DNA from: Bacillus sp. es.034
GTDB lineage: Bacteria > Bacillota > Bacilli > Bacillales > Bacillaceae_B
Direction: 5' to 3'
DNA: 64,000 bases
NCBI RefSeq assembly: GCF_002563655.1
Contig: NZ_PDIY01000001.1
Span: 840,001 to 904,000, forward strand
Below, piece by piece: positions 49,292 through 58,041 of this stretch (positions are counted from its first letter, which is position 1; every line of letters starts with the position of its first letter). The notes beneath the pieces are model-generated. The model was not told the origin of the DNA. It did no database searches and saw nothing but the letters and a program-made list of their open reading frames with translations. The position numbers were made by a program, and so were the translations under genes.

Positions 49292-49753
49292 TTGGCATCG
49301 AATATGTATGCTATTAAATGCCCCGGTTGTGAACGTGCTGCTTTTGAAGATGATTATTACAAAACGGATGAGAAGTACATCTTTTGTATGGTGTGCGGAT
49401 ATTATTACACGAAAACCATAGAGAAATATACCGAAAACTCTATTAGGTACAAGGAAGAGGAACGTGAAGGAAACGGTATGTTTGTATTGGTGAAAATAGA
49501 TGGTTGTGGCAACAAGATGAGGTTGAACGATGATCTATCAGTAGCGCAATTGGAAAAGTTAAAGGCATCACTTATGGAGAAGAATGTTAACCAGGAGAAA
49601 AGCTATTTAATTTCTTTCAAAAATGGAGAATTTACCATCCTATTTGGCAACCCACCGGAACATTTTCATTTATCTTTTGAAGAGTATCGGAAAAAGATGA
49701 TTGCCAAGTATGGAGATCCTGAATATGATTTTATGGTTCCTATTGAGGGATAG
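49292..49753 (+). CDS. Hypothetical zinc-ribbon protein
   Basis: 153-aa protein not recognised as a family. Two CxxC pairs (CPGC 10-13 and CMVC 32-35) with aromatic residues between form a likely zinc ribbon. The rest is a mixed alpha/beta region with HFHLSFEEYRKKM near the C-terminus. TTG 49292 follows AAGGGAG by 10 nt; ATG 49304 is the alternative. Upstream DNA is very AT-rich. Next gene 95 nt downstream encodes a nuclease-like protein, so the two may be an accessory pair. Confidence 0.65.
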   Translation: MASNMYAIKCPGCERAAFEDDYYKTDEKYIFCMVCGYYYTKTIEKYTENSIRYKEEEREGNGMFVLVKIDGCGNKMRLNDDLSVAQLEKLKASLMEKNVNQEKSYLISFKNGEFTILFGNPPEHFHLSFEEYRKKMIAKYGDPEYDFMVPIEG

Positions 49754-49848
49754 ATAAAATTTTATAGTAGAAGAAATTGAGGAAAGAACGAACTAGTAAT
49801 TTTTTTAATAAATATGGAAAATCTTGATGATTATTGAGGAGGATTGCT

Positions 49849-50514
49849 GTGGGGTTTGAAGAAGAATACCTGGCTTTTATGAATGCTCACTCTCAGGAAA
49901 GGAAAGGTGAACGGTTGAGGCGTTTACAAGAAGGTCACAATCAGGCTGAAAGAATGTTTTTGAAGAAAGTTTGGTGGCCTTCATTCTATCATTTTCGTTA
50001 TCTTCATCCAGAGTTTGAAATCGATGATTTTAAAGACGGAAAACGGTATTTAGATTTTGCTTATATTCGTCCAGCCATCCGGATTTGCTTTGAGGTCGAT
50101 GGGTATGGCCCTCACTTAAAGAATATAAGCAGGTGGCAATTTTCCGATAGTTTGGAGCGACAAAACCAGTTGGTGATGGACGGATGGACTGTCATCCGCT
50201 TTTCTTATGACCAAGTGAAAGAAAAACCTCGTCGATGTCAGCAGATTGTACAACAGGTAATTGGGAGGTGGTTAGGTGATGAGCTGGACCAGACCACTCT
50301 ATCCTATGCCGAAAAGGAAGTGCTTCGACTAGCGATTCGAAAAGGAAAAGCGATATCCCCTATAGAAGTTGAAAAGTATTTGAAGCGAACGGACAAGACG
50401 GTAAAAAAATTACTTACTCAACTAGTTGATAAAAAGATGTTGATTCCCGAATCTGGAACCAAGAGGATCCGCTCTTATCGCTTGGGGGATCAGGTTAAGC
50501 ACTCTATCGGATGA
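49849..50514 (+). CDS. DUF559/Vsr-like restriction-endonuclease-fold protein
   Basis: 221 aa. The N-terminal half is charged and helical. Residues about 65-145 resemble the DUF559 branch of the PD-(D/E)XK fold: RYLDFAYIRPAIRICFEVDG offers Asp and Glu-x-Asp candidates for metal binding, followed by SDSLERQNQLVMDGWTVIRFS, typical of Vsr-like proteins. The C-terminus looks like a winged helix (KYLKRTDKTVKKLLTQLVDKK in two parts). GTG 49849 lies 6 nt after GAGGAGG. Probably a DNA-acting enzyme; the target is unknown, and no methylase is adjacent. Confidence 0.7.
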   Translation: MGFEEEYLAFMNAHSQERKGERLRRLQEGHNQAERMFLKKVWWPSFYHFRYLHPEFEIDDFKDGKRYLDFAYIRPAIRICFEVDGYGPHLKNISRWQFSDSLERQNQLVMDGWTVIRFSYDQVKEKPRRCQQIVQQVIGRWLGDELDQTTLSYAEKEVLRLAIRKGKAISPIEVEKYLKRTDKTVKKLLTQLVDKKMLIPESGTKRIRSYRLGDQVKHSIG

Positions 50515-50524
50515 ATAGAATAGA

Positions 50525-50701
50525 CGGAAAAATTCCGCTTAATTAGTAATTTGAATTGAAAATAACTTAAATAACCGGAGAAATTCCGTCTATTGACCCA
50601 AAAAGAGTGAAAATGTAAAATTGTATTTTGGATAACCGGAAATACTCCGCTTAAATACCCCTAAAATGAGCTTCAACCTATATATAACCGGAGAAACTCC
50701 G
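50525..50701. repeat. Array of four interspersed short palindromic repeats
   Basis: Four 13-nt cores of the form CGGAnnnnnTCCG start at 50525, 50576, 50637 and 50689 (intervals 51, 61 and 52 nt). Three are preceded by ATAAC and three are followed by CTTAA. The DNA between differs. They lie in the gap between the nuclease-like gene and the glycine-riboswitch operon. Confidence 0.85.
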
Positions 50702-50738
50702 CTTAATTTACATCCACTGGTTAACTCAATCCCCCCTG

Positions 50739-50767
50739 TTGACAAAATCCACATCAGCCATTAAAAT
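50739..50767 (+). promoter_or_regulatory. SigA-type promoter of the glycine-riboswitch operon
   Basis: Perfect -35 TTGACA (50739-50744), 17 nt, TAAAAT (50762-50767). Transcription would start near 50774. Confidence 0.85.
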
Positions 50768-50846
50768 TATCAACTATTCGACAGTGATACGTTGAGCGAC
50801 AAAATTTAATTAGTAGAAAGCTATGATTGCTATGGATCATCCCGTA

Positions 50847-50927
50847 GCAGGAGCAGCTTCTGGAGAGACCGTGGAAGATTTGCGGCGCCGAAGGGTTCAT
50901 TATCTCAGGCAAAAGGACAGAAGAGTA
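50847..50927 (+). ncRNA. Glycine riboswitch (single aptamer)
   Basis: Conserved glycine-aptamer blocks in order: P1 5' arm CTTCTG (50857-50862), GGAGAGACC, GGCGCCGAAGGG, ATCTCAGGCAAAAGGACAG, and P1 3' arm CAGAAG (50918-50923). The P3 region is short, and only one full aptamer is seen rather than the common tandem pair. A terminator follows at 51002-51033. This implies glycine-dependent control of the permease downstream. Confidence 0.9.
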
Positions 50928-51001
50928 TCGGATATGTATTTGGCGTGCAGATAATTTTATTATTAGCATGAAAAATTGTATTTGTTATTCTTATGACCAC
51001 G

Positions 51002-51033
51002 AGAGATTGGAGCCCTTCCAATCTCTTTTTTTT
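51002..51033 (+). terminator. Expression-platform terminator of the glycine riboswitch
   Basis: A 10-bp perfect stem AGAGATTGGA (51002-51011) with TCCAATCTCT (51017-51026), then eight T. It lies between the aptamer and the permease start, so glycine binding would be expected to prevent it from stopping transcription. Confidence 0.9.
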
Positions 51034-51069
51034 GTGCCTATTTTTACTGGTTGTAAGGAGGAGTTAAAG

Positions 51070-52410
51070 TTGGAACAACGAGAATTAAAGAGGGATCTAT
51101 CAAACCGGCATGTTCAGCTGATCGCGATCGGGGGTACGATCGGTACGGGGCTATTCTTAGGTTCCGGTAAGGCGATACAGCTTTCCGGTCCCTCTATCAT
51201 CTTCGCTTATTTAATTGTGGGGATCGCCCTGTTTTTCGTGATGAGGGCGCTTGGGGAGCTGTTGTTATCGAAAGCCGGGTTTCAATCGCTGCCAGACATT
51301 GCGGAAGAGTATCTTGGACCCCGGCTCTCCTTTGTTACGGGTTGGACGTACTGGTTCTGCTGGATCATGACGGCGATGGCCGATGTGATCGCTGTGGGTG
51401 TTTATGTGAAATATTGGTTTGACATTCCTCAGTGGGTTCCTGCACTTATTTGTGTCATCATTTTGTTGGGACTCAATTTATTAACGGTCAAGCTGTTTGG
51501 GGAATTGGAATTTTGGTTTGCTTTAATTAAAGTCATCACCATTCTTGGGTTAATTGCCCTTGGTGTCATTTTACTGGTGATGGGGGTTCAAACAGACGCA
51601 GGTGCGGTTACGGTTCGAAACCTATGGGAGCATGGCGGATTTTTCCCGAACGGTATATCAGGTTTCTTACTTTCTTTCCAAATGGTCATCTTTGCTTATG
51701 TCGGTGTGGAATTAGTCGCTGTATCGGCAGCGGAAACATCCAACCCGGAGAAAAATATCCCCTCCGCCATTAATAAAATTCCTTTGAGGATCTTATTTTT
51801 CTACGTGGGAGCCCTGACCGTCCTCTTGTTCATCAATCCATGGATGGAACTGAACGCAGCAGAAAGTCCATTTGTGAAAACATTTAGCTTGGTCGGAATT
51901 CCGCTGGCGGCAGGTGTCATTAACTTTGTTGTGTTGACGTCAGCGGCTTCTGCCTGTAACAGCGGGATGTTTTCTACCAGCCGGATTCTGTATCATTTAA
52001 GCAGAGATCATCAGGCATCACCTCGTTTGGCCAAATTGAATCAAAACTATGTACCGGCTAACGGGTTATTCCTATCCACATTGGTCATATCAGTGGGTGC
52101 TCTATTGAGTAAGCTGATACCGGAACAGGCCTTTAGCGTCGTAACGACCATAAGTGCCATCTGCTTTATTTGGGTGTGGGGAATCATTCTCGTCTGTCAT
52201 ATAAAGTATAAGAAAACCCGTCCGCACTTACACGAGAAATCTACATTTAAAGCCCCGTTCACACCATTGATCAATTATATGGTGCTTACAATGTTTGCAG
52301 CGATCCTTGTGATTATGCTGATTTCTGATGCGACACGGCCGGCCTTACTGTTGACTCCTCTATGGTTCATTCTCTTATTTATTTTATATGGAATGAGGAG
52401 AAAGGGTTAG
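51070..52410 (+). CDS. APC-family amino acid permease (CycA/AapA-like), glycine-riboswitch controlled
   Basis: 446-aa secondary transporter with 12 predicted helices. N-terminal LKRDLSNRHVQLIAIGGTIGTGLFLGSG in two parts (the unwound TM1 GTIGTGLF motif) and GELLLSKAGF are typical of the D-alanine/D-serine/glycine and aromatic amino acid permease branch. Start TTG 51070 lies 8 nt after AGGAGG and beyond the terminator; an in-frame ATG at 50968 would have to be translated through the terminator hairpin and is rejected. The riboswitch makes glycine (or a close relative) the likely substrate, for uptake or, if switched on by glycine, export. Confidence 0.9.
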   Translation: MEQRELKRDLSNRHVQLIAIGGTIGTGLFLGSGKAIQLSGPSIIFAYLIVGIALFFVMRALGELLLSKAGFQSLPDIAEEYLGPRLSFVTGWTYWFCWIMTAMADVIAVGVYVKYWFDIPQWVPALICVIILLGLNLLTVKLFGELEFWFALIKVITILGLIALGVILLVMGVQTDAGAVTVRNLWEHGGFFPNGISGFLLSFQMVIFAYVGVELVAVSAAETSNPEKNIPSAINKIPLRILFFYVGALTVLLFINPWMELNAAESPFVKTFSLVGIPLAAGVINFVVLTSAASACNSGMFSTSRILYHLSRDHQASPRLAKLNQNYVPANGLFLSTLVISVGALLSKLIPEQAFSVVTTISAICFIWVWGIILVCHIKYKKTRPHLHEKSTFKAPFTPLINYMVLTMFAAILVIMLISDATRPALLLTPLWFILLFILYGMRRKG

Positions 52411-52461
52411 CGTTCATTGGTACAATGGAAGTATGACGAAATTACAAGGGGGAAACAGATC

Positions 52462-53442
52462 ATGATAGACAATAAAGTCCGCTGGGGAATCATCGGTTGC
52501 GGAGATGTAACGGAAAAGAAAAGTGGCCCTGCATTTCAAAAGGTACGAAACTCAGAGCTTGTGGCAGTCATGCGGAGAACGGGTGAACTGGCGAAGGATT
52601 ACGCTGAAAGACATGGAGTAGCTAAATGGTACGACGTGGCTGATGCCCTGATTAACGATCCTGATGTGGATGCAGTTTATATCGCTACGCCGCCTGGCTC
52701 CCATAAGGAATATACGCTGATGGCAGCGGCTGCCGGGAAACCTGTTTATGTGGAGAAGCCGATGGCACGTACCTTCGATGAATGCAATGAGATGGTGGCT
52801 GCTTGTAAAAAGGCAGGAGTTCCTTTGTATGTAGCATACTACCGCCGGGCTCAGGAGCGCTTTTTGAAGATAAAAGAATTGCTTGATCAAAACGCAATCG
52901 GAGACGTTCGCTTTGTCACCTCGACCCAGTATCAAAAAACAGGGGAAGACGTGAAAGATTCAGATCATCTGCCTTGGCGTGTTCAACCCGAAATAGCAGG
53001 AGGCGGATTGTTCTTCGATTTGGCCAGCCATACCCTTGATATACTTGATTTTCTACTCGGACCGATCCAGGAAGCAAAAGGTATTTCTTCAAATCAGGCG
53101 GGCTATTATGAAGCGGAAGATATTGTGACGGGTACATACCAGTTTCAATCAGGAGTCCATGGAGTTGGAAAGTGGTGTTTCACAGCTTTTGAAGACGTGG
53201 ATATGAATGAGATTGTCGGAAGTAAAGGGAAGATCAGCTTTTCTACTTTTGGGGATGAGCCTGTAACGTTGGCAACAATCGAAGGAAAAGAACAATGGAG
53301 TTTCGAACGCCCCGAGCATGTTCACCAACCACTGGTGGAAACGATCGTGAAAGAGTTAACCGAGGGCGGCGAGTGGTGTCCAAGTACCGGAAAGACAGGC
53401 GCCCAGACCAGCAGGATATTGGATGCAATCGTCGGAAAGTAG
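52462..53442 (+). CDS. Gfo/Idh/MocA-family NAD(P)-dependent oxidoreductase
   Basis: 326 aa. N-terminal Rossmann fold GIIGCGDVTEKKSGPAF, the family EKP motif (VYVEKPMA) with the catalytic Lys, and the C-terminal alpha/beta substrate domain with GGGLFFDLASHTLD. Family members act on sugars, inositols or their amino derivatives; no substrate can be assigned. It lies 51 nt after the permease with no terminator between, so it probably belongs to the glycine-riboswitch transcript. AAGGGGG before ATG 52462. Confidence 0.88.
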   Translation: MIDNKVRWGIIGCGDVTEKKSGPAFQKVRNSELVAVMRRTGELAKDYAERHGVAKWYDVADALINDPDVDAVYIATPPGSHKEYTLMAAAAGKPVYVEKPMARTFDECNEMVAACKKAGVPLYVAYYRRAQERFLKIKELLDQNAIGDVRFVTSTQYQKTGEDVKDSDHLPWRVQPEIAGGGLFFDLASHTLDILDFLLGPIQEAKGISSNQAGYYEAEDIVTGTYQFQSGVHGVGKWCFTAFEDVDMNEIVGSKGKISFSTFGDEPVTLATIEGKEQWSFERPEHVHQPLVETIVKELTEGGEWCPSTGKTGAQTSRILDAIVGK

Positions 53443-53553
53443 AGCGGGAACAGCCCCCCGCTCTGATCCGTAACACTTATTTTCTTAATAAACCGTGTAT
53501 TATCACCATTTTTTGTGAAACCTATTTATATATAAATAAAGATGGTGACTACT

Positions 53554-54039
53554 ATGATTTCGGTATGGCTTTTTCTGATTTTAGCAATAGTATCCTTTGT
53601 TTCATTAACCTTTTTGATGAAGAAAATGAATGTCGTTAACGTCTTAGGAAGTTATTTTTTGTCCAATATCCTTCTTACGAATACAGGAGTAATCATAAAC
53701 TTAAATTTAAAGTTAACACATCAGGATCCACACAGTGAATTGATTTTTTGGACACAAAAGATTCCTGAGTTGTCGCTCAAGCCCGCATTACTTTTATGGT
53801 TGGTTTATGTTTTGTTTTCTAACAGGACCATCTTTACTAAACTCATTCATTTCGTCATCTTCTTATCAGCGCTTGTATCAATTGAAGTCTATTTCGTCCA
53901 AATTGACTACTTGGAATGGATAAATTGGAATGTGTTTTATTCTTATTTGAGATATAGTCTGATTGTTTTATTAATGGCTGTTTTCTTCTTTTATTTAGAA
54001 AAAGGCATAGAGAGAAACAAAGAGGTGAATTCGATATGA
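53554..54039 (+). CDS. Hypothetical membrane protein (pair, first)
   Basis: 161-aa protein with four to five hydrophobic helices and few charges; family not recognised. ATG 53554 (GGTGA upstream) is chosen over ATG 53542. It shares the ATGA overlap with the next membrane gene, so the two are coupled and probably act together. Base composition is more AT-rich than the neighbouring oxidoreductase. Confidence 0.7.
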   Translation: MISVWLFLILAIVSFVSLTFLMKKMNVVNVLGSYFLSNILLTNTGVIINLNLKLTHQDPHSELIFWTQKIPELSLKPALLLWLVYVLFSNRTIFTKLIHFVIFLSALVSIEVYFVQIDYLEWINWNVFYSYLRYSLIVLLMAVFFFYLEKGIERNKEVNSI

Positions 54040-54578
54040 TTTTCCCTCTCCCTCGTGAATTTGATGAAAATGAACTGTTTATTATCTTTTCCACGATCAT
54101 TACTTGGGCGTTTATGTTTATGCTGCCAAGACGCCTGTCGGCTGTTACGATCACGATCATTTGGACGTTTAATGTATTTCTCGCACTGACGGCCGATATT
54201 ACACTTACTGTGAAACCATATGAACTTTACTTTACGATTGACCATAAAACCCATGAGTTATTTGATGTGGTATTGCACTTTATCACGTACCCCACTCTTC
54301 CTTATTTTGTAGTGAACTCTTATCAGTATTACAAACCTAAAGGGCTGAAATTTTTATTTTTTGTTGTTTTGTGGGGAGGGGTAGCGATCGCTTTAGAGTG
54401 GACCTCCGTGCAATTCCACGTTTTCACCTATACCGGATGGAAAGCGTACCTATCCTTTCTAGTTTATTTGATTGTGTTTGCCGCTTCCATTTGGCTTTCG
54501 GACTTTGTTGAAAAGAGATATCCTTCCAAGTGGAATTCGAATGCTCTGAATATGAAAAAAAGGTCAGCCTCCCAGTAA
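54036..54578 (+). CDS. Hypothetical membrane protein (pair, second; CBO0543-like)
   Basis: 180-aa protein with about five helices. The pattern of paired aromatic helices ending FTYTGWKAYLSFLVYLIVF resembles the CBO0543 family of uncharacterised Firmicute membrane proteins; this is a loose match. ATG overlaps the preceding stop. It ends before a hairpin shared with dus. Confidence 0.65.
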   Translation: MIFPLPREFDENELFIIFSTIITWAFMFMLPRRLSAVTITIIWTFNVFLALTADITLTVKPYELYFTIDHKTHELFDVVLHFITYPTLPYFVVNSYQYYKPKGLKFLFFVVLWGGVAIALEWTSVQFHVFTYTGWKAYLSFLVYLIVFAASIWLSDFVEKRYPSKWNSNALNMKKRSASQ

Positions 54579-54604
54579 GTGAATGCTCACTGGAGGCTGA
54601 CCTC
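54555..54604. terminator. Terminator between the membrane-protein pair and dus
   Basis: Long stem AGGTCAGCCTCC (from 54561) with GGAGGCTGACCT (to 54604), plus inner pairs. The T-run is on the minus strand (AAAAAAA on plus at 54555-54561), so it mainly serves dus. Confidence 0.85.
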
Positions 54605-54624
54605 TTATTGAAATTCAAATGGAC

Positions 54625-55620
54625 TTACTTAGAAACCGAAAAACCCTCATCTTCCTTCAATACACTTGCATACTCATCAAGCAGTGCACGGACTTCATCC
54701 GTGGTTTCTGTCTCCATCAGACGATTTCTGAGCTCGCTTGCGCCGCGGAATCCGCGTACGTAAATTTTGAAGAAGCGGCGGAGCGGTTTAAACGGGCGAG
54801 GCTCAAGTTCATCGTTATACTGATCATGAAGATCCAGCTGTAAACGCAGAAGATCGAGGAGCTCCTCACTCGTATGTTCTTTCTTCTCCTTTTCGAAAGC
54901 GAACGGATTGTGGAAGATTCCCCGTCCGATCATAATGCCGTCTACGCCGTATTTCTCCGCGAGCTCGAGTCCCTTCTGACGGTCAGCGATGTCTCCGTTG
55001 ATCGTCAGTAATGTATGAGGGGCGATTTCATCACGAAGTTTCATGATTTCAGGAATCAGCTCCCAGTGAGCATCAACGTCACTCATCTCCTTTTTCGTGC
55101 GGAGATGGATGGATAGGTTGACAATATCCTGTTCCAACAAATGCTTCAGCCAGTCGTGCCATTCCTCCACTTTGGTATAACCTAGACGGGTCTTCACACT
55201 GACGGGAAGTCCTCCCGCTTTGGCTGCCTGGATGATTTCAGCTGCGACATCCGGCCGGCGGATCAGCCCGGATCCTTTCCCGTTGGCTGCCACATTGTGT
55301 ACAGGGCACCCCATGTTGATATCAATTCCGCGAAAGCCCATTTTCGCCACACCGATACTCGTTTCACGGAAGTATTCAGGCTTATCCCCCCAAATGTGGG
55401 CGACAATCGGCTGTTCGTCTTCCGTAAACGTCAGACGCCCGCGTACGCTGTCCTTTCCTTTCGGATGACAATAGCTTTCAGTATTCGTAAACTCTGTAAA
55501 AAACACGTCAGGTCTCGCCGCTTCACTCACAACATGACGAAAAACGACATCGGTCACGGCTTCCATCGGTGCCAGAACAAAAAATGGCTTAGACAACTCA
55601 TGCCAGAAATTTTCTTTCAT
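54625..55620 (-). CDS. tRNA-dihydrouridine synthase (YfjN-type Dus)
   Basis: FMN-dependent reductase making dihydrouridine in tRNA (331 aa). TIM barrel with [19 protein letters not shown], the catalytic-Cys motif [39 protein letters not shown], and ING... [12 protein letters not shown]. It closely follows B. subtilis YfjN, the second Dus of bacilli. ATG 55618-55620. Located away from the yfjN position of B. subtilis, so the locus has moved. Confidence 0.93.
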   Translation of the reverse strand: MKENFWHELSKPFFVLAPMEAVTDVVFRHVVSEAARPDVFFTEFTNTESYCHPKGKDSVRGRLTFTEDEQPIVAHIWGDKPEYFRETSIGVAKMGFRGIDINMGCPVHNVAANGKGSGLIRRPDVAAEIIQAAKAGGLPVSVKTRLGYTKVEEWHDWLKHLLEQDIVNLSIHLRTKKEMSDVDAHWELIPEIMKLRDEIAPHTLLTINGDIADRQKGLELAEKYGVDGIMIGRGIFHNPFAFEKEKKEHTSEELLDLLRLQLDLHDQYNDELEPRPFKPLRRFFKIYVRGFRGASELRNRLMETETTDEVRALLDEYASVLKEDEGFSVSK

Positions 55621-55952
55621 ACTCTATTTAAACCCTTTCCTTTAGGGAAACGTGTTCCCAAAATTAAAAAGTAAAATGCTTTACTGTTATCCATTCCCGT
55701 TTAGGATGGATTCCAACCAGTATATACTTTAATGGTATTGGACGAAAAGTGCAAGGGAACGCGTCGTCTTGTTAGGAGGGAAATACTTATTATTGAAGAA
55801 AAATGAACCAAATCTTGAATAGATTAATAAGGTGATCTGCACTTTGGATATGGAAAAATTTATTTCATAATACCGGACACAAACTGTAAAAAATTGCTAT
55901 AATTATTCACAGAAGCAGTGTATCGACCTGCGACAGTAAAGGGGAGCGGCCA
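55621..55952. other. Noncoding gap between dus and the YiaA-like gene
   Basis: No open frame supported. An extended -10 TGCTATAAT (TATAAT 55898-55903), with no clear -35, lies about 50 nt before the YiaA-like gene, which has GGGGAGCGG before its ATG. Confidence 0.4.
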
Positions 55953-56423
55953 ATGTCTGAGTTGAATGAAAATCCGTTAATGAAGAGCGATGAAAAGAAA
56001 CCGAAGATCAAGATGGAAAGAAAAGAAGGGGAACCGACGTCTGCATTTAAAGGGGCAAGTTGGGCAGCTCTGGTGATAGGGGTTTCCGCTTATTTGATCG
56101 GCTTGTTCAATGCCGGAATGGAACTCAATGAGAAGGGGTATTACTTTGCAGTATTGGTATTTGGACTCTATGCAGCTGTATCCCTGCAAAAAGCAGTAAG
56201 GGACAAGGAAGAGGATATCCCTGTGTCGGGCATCTATTACGGGCTAAGCTGGTTCGCCGTCATTGTAGCCGTATCCTTGATGACGATCGGACTCTACAAC
56301 GCCGGAAGTATCATCTTAAGTGAAAAAGGATTTTACGGGATGTCGTTTGTTCTTAGTCTGTTTGCGGCCATCACAATTCAGAAAAACATCCGGGACACCC
56401 AGGTGGCAAGAGATAGAGACTAA
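55953..56423 (+). CDS. YiaA/YiaB-family membrane protein
   Basis: 156 aa: a charged cytoplasmic N-terminus, then four helices arranged as two copies of the YiaAB two-helix domain (GVSAYLIGLFNAGMELNEKGYYFAVLVFGL and SLMTIGLYNAGSIILSEKGFYGMSFVLSL, each given in part). The repeated L(Y/F)NAG ... EKG(Y/F)Y pattern is the hallmark. Function unknown; the E. coli relatives are inner-membrane proteins. Confidence 0.85.
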   Translation: MSELNENPLMKSDEKKPKIKMERKEGEPTSAFKGASWAALVIGVSAYLIGLFNAGMELNEKGYYFAVLVFGLYAAVSLQKAVRDKEEDIPVSGIYYGLSWFAVIVAVSLMTIGLYNAGSIILSEKGFYGMSFVLSLFAAITIQKNIRDTQVARDRD

Positions 56424-56455
56424 TTCTTGCCTCACAATAAATCCAACTAAAAAAC

Positions 56456-56505
56456 GAAAAAGAAGTATCCAAGAACCATTTTACGTTCTGGATACTTCTT
56501 TTATT
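56456..56505. terminator. Bidirectional terminator between the YiaA-like and MFS genes
   Basis: AAAAGAAGTATCC with GGATACTTCTTTT form the outer stem (56458-56502 region), and AGAAC/GTTCT the inner; A and T runs flank both sides. Confidence 0.88.
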
Positions 56506-56509
56506 AACG

Positions 56510-57700
56510 TTATGCAGTTGATACCTGCTTCTGATCCAAGCGATAACTCAAGAAAGTCAGCAGACTCGCACAAATCGCAACCACTCCGCCGACGAGGGTC
56601 ACATTCATCAACGGTCCCTGGTGATAGACAAGGCCACCGAGTGCCGAGCCCATGGCGATGCCGACATTGCTTGCAACCGGCATCAGGGAAGCGGCGAGGC
56701 CAGTCGCTTTAGGTTGATACACGCCGGCAAGGTCGATCAAGTAAAGCTGGGTCGAGGTGGTCAGGAGGATGGCCATTAAGGACATCAATCCGATGTTGAT
56801 CAATCCAACGATAAAATGATCGGTCGTAAAGTACAGGGCAAACAGGACGAATGCCTGGATAAGAAACACGAATCGGAGGCGTCCGATGGCATTGTGACTG
56901 GCAATCTTCCCTGCAAGGATGTTGCTGAAGATCGAGATGAACCCGTAAGCGAACAGGATCAAGCTGATGGAGCTGCCTGGTGCTCCCATCTTGTTCAGAA
57001 TCGGGACAAGATACGTAAATACTGCATAGGTCGCACCGAAGCCAAGGGATGGAATGAAGAAAGCCAACAGGATCCTTGGATGAGTCAATAATGAGAACTG
57101 ATCACGCATAGAACTGCGGTATTGACTGAGCTTACTTGGCAAATTCATGAAAGAGGCAAAAAAGGCAACGACACCTAGTAACGTCGTTAATAGGAACGTA
57201 GCATGCCAGTTGTACCATTCGGCAATGACAGTACCGATGGGAACTCCGATGACGTTTGCCAAGGTGAACCCGCCGAACACGAATGAAATGGCGACACCTC
57301 TTTTGGTAACGGGAATGGCTTCACTGGCGATCGTCATGGCAAGGGAAATCAACACTCCTGTCACTATCGCTGTCAGCATCCTAAGCCCCATGAGCATGAC
57401 GTAGCTTGTTGAAATCACGCACAAAGCATTCAAAACGATGAACGACCCGATCAAACACAACACCCATTTCCGTTTTGGAAAATGACTGGTTGCCGACATG
57501 ACAATGGGTGTGGCGATGGCAAAGGTAATTGCAAATGCTGAAACGAGCGTGCCTGCCTTTGCATTTGTTATATGAAGACTTGAAGAAATCTCCGTTAAGA
57601 TTCCGACGATGACAAATTCGCTTGTCCCGAGAACAAATGTTAGTAATGTAAGGGTAAAGATAAGGAACCAATGTTGTTTAGATAAGACCGTTTCTTTCAT
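56510..57700 (-). CDS. MFS efflux transporter (AraJ/YdhP class)
   Basis: 396-aa major facilitator with 12 helices. N-terminal LLTFVLGTSEFVIVGILTEI (given in part) is the mark of the AraJ/YdhP/PbuE drug and purine/sugar exporter branch, followed by GRMLTA-like GLRMLTAIVTGVL and a PVTKRGVAIS loop. Substrate unknown. ATG 57698-57700 with AAGAGGT is preferred to an upstream ATG (57748). Transcribed towards oriC, against the fork. Confidence 0.88.
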   Translation of the reverse strand: MKETVLSKQHWFLIFTLTLLTFVLGTSEFVIVGILTEISSSLHITNAKAGTLVSAFAITFAIATPIVMSATSHFPKRKWVLCLIGSFIVLNALCVISTSYVMLMGLRMLTAIVTGVLISLAMTIASEAIPVTKRGVAISFVFGGFTLANVIGVPIGTVIAEWYNWHATFLLTTLLGVVAFFASFMNLPSKLSQYRSSMRDQFSLLTHPRILLAFFIPSLGFGATYAVFTYLVPILNKMGAPGSSISLILFAYGFISIFSNILAGKIASHNAIGRLRFVFLIQAFVLFALYFTTDHFIVGLINIGLMSLMAILLTTSTQLYLIDLAGVYQPKATGLAASLMPVASNVGIAMGSALGGLVYHQGPLMNVTLVGGVVAICASLLTFLSYRLDQKQVSTA

Positions 57701-58041
57701 AAGTACCTCTTTTCTAAGTTGAATATCCATATGGGATAGAGTGGGCAAACAATTTAATCATCATACCATAAAACATTTTTATGAAGTATCCCTTGTATGT
57801 GAAAAATATAAACAAAAGAGCAGGGCTCGATTTTTATGTCCTGCACAGGTTTTTCTTATTTAATTTCCGATCTGGTTTGATTCGAGGTAAATGTGGATAT
57901 ATCTTCTAAAAAAGGTTATTTATTATAATCGTGAACATTAATAACTCAGATGATACATGTAAGGTAAATGAAGTACTTTTGTCTTCAATTCAATGTGACA
58001 GTTTTATAGGGTACCAGTTCTATTAGAAGGGTGAGGGGATC
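57701..58041. other. Noncoding gap with a SigB-like promoter
   Basis: No gene. On plus, GTTTGA (57875-57880), 14 nt, GGATAT (57895-57900) differs from the general-stress SigB consensus at one position in each half and lies about 135 nt before the frameshifted small gene. A TATAAT at 57924 lacks a -35. Confidence 0.3.

Noticed and set aside
50525..50701. CRISPR array
   Set aside because: Repeats are about 13-20 nt and variable, only four copies, and there are no cas genes in the window.
50774..50846. Second glycine aptamer in tandem
   Set aside because: The conserved GGAGAG, GCCGAAGG and CAGGCAAAAGGACAG blocks occur only once.
50968..51069. 34-residue N-terminal extension of the riboswitch-controlled permease
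   Set aside because: It would be encoded by the terminator hairpin; the good ribosome site lies before TTG 51070.
53295..53639. 114-codon plus-strand frame overlapping the oxidoreductase end
   Set aside because: Mostly out of frame within the oxidoreductase; no ribosome site and no sensible composition.
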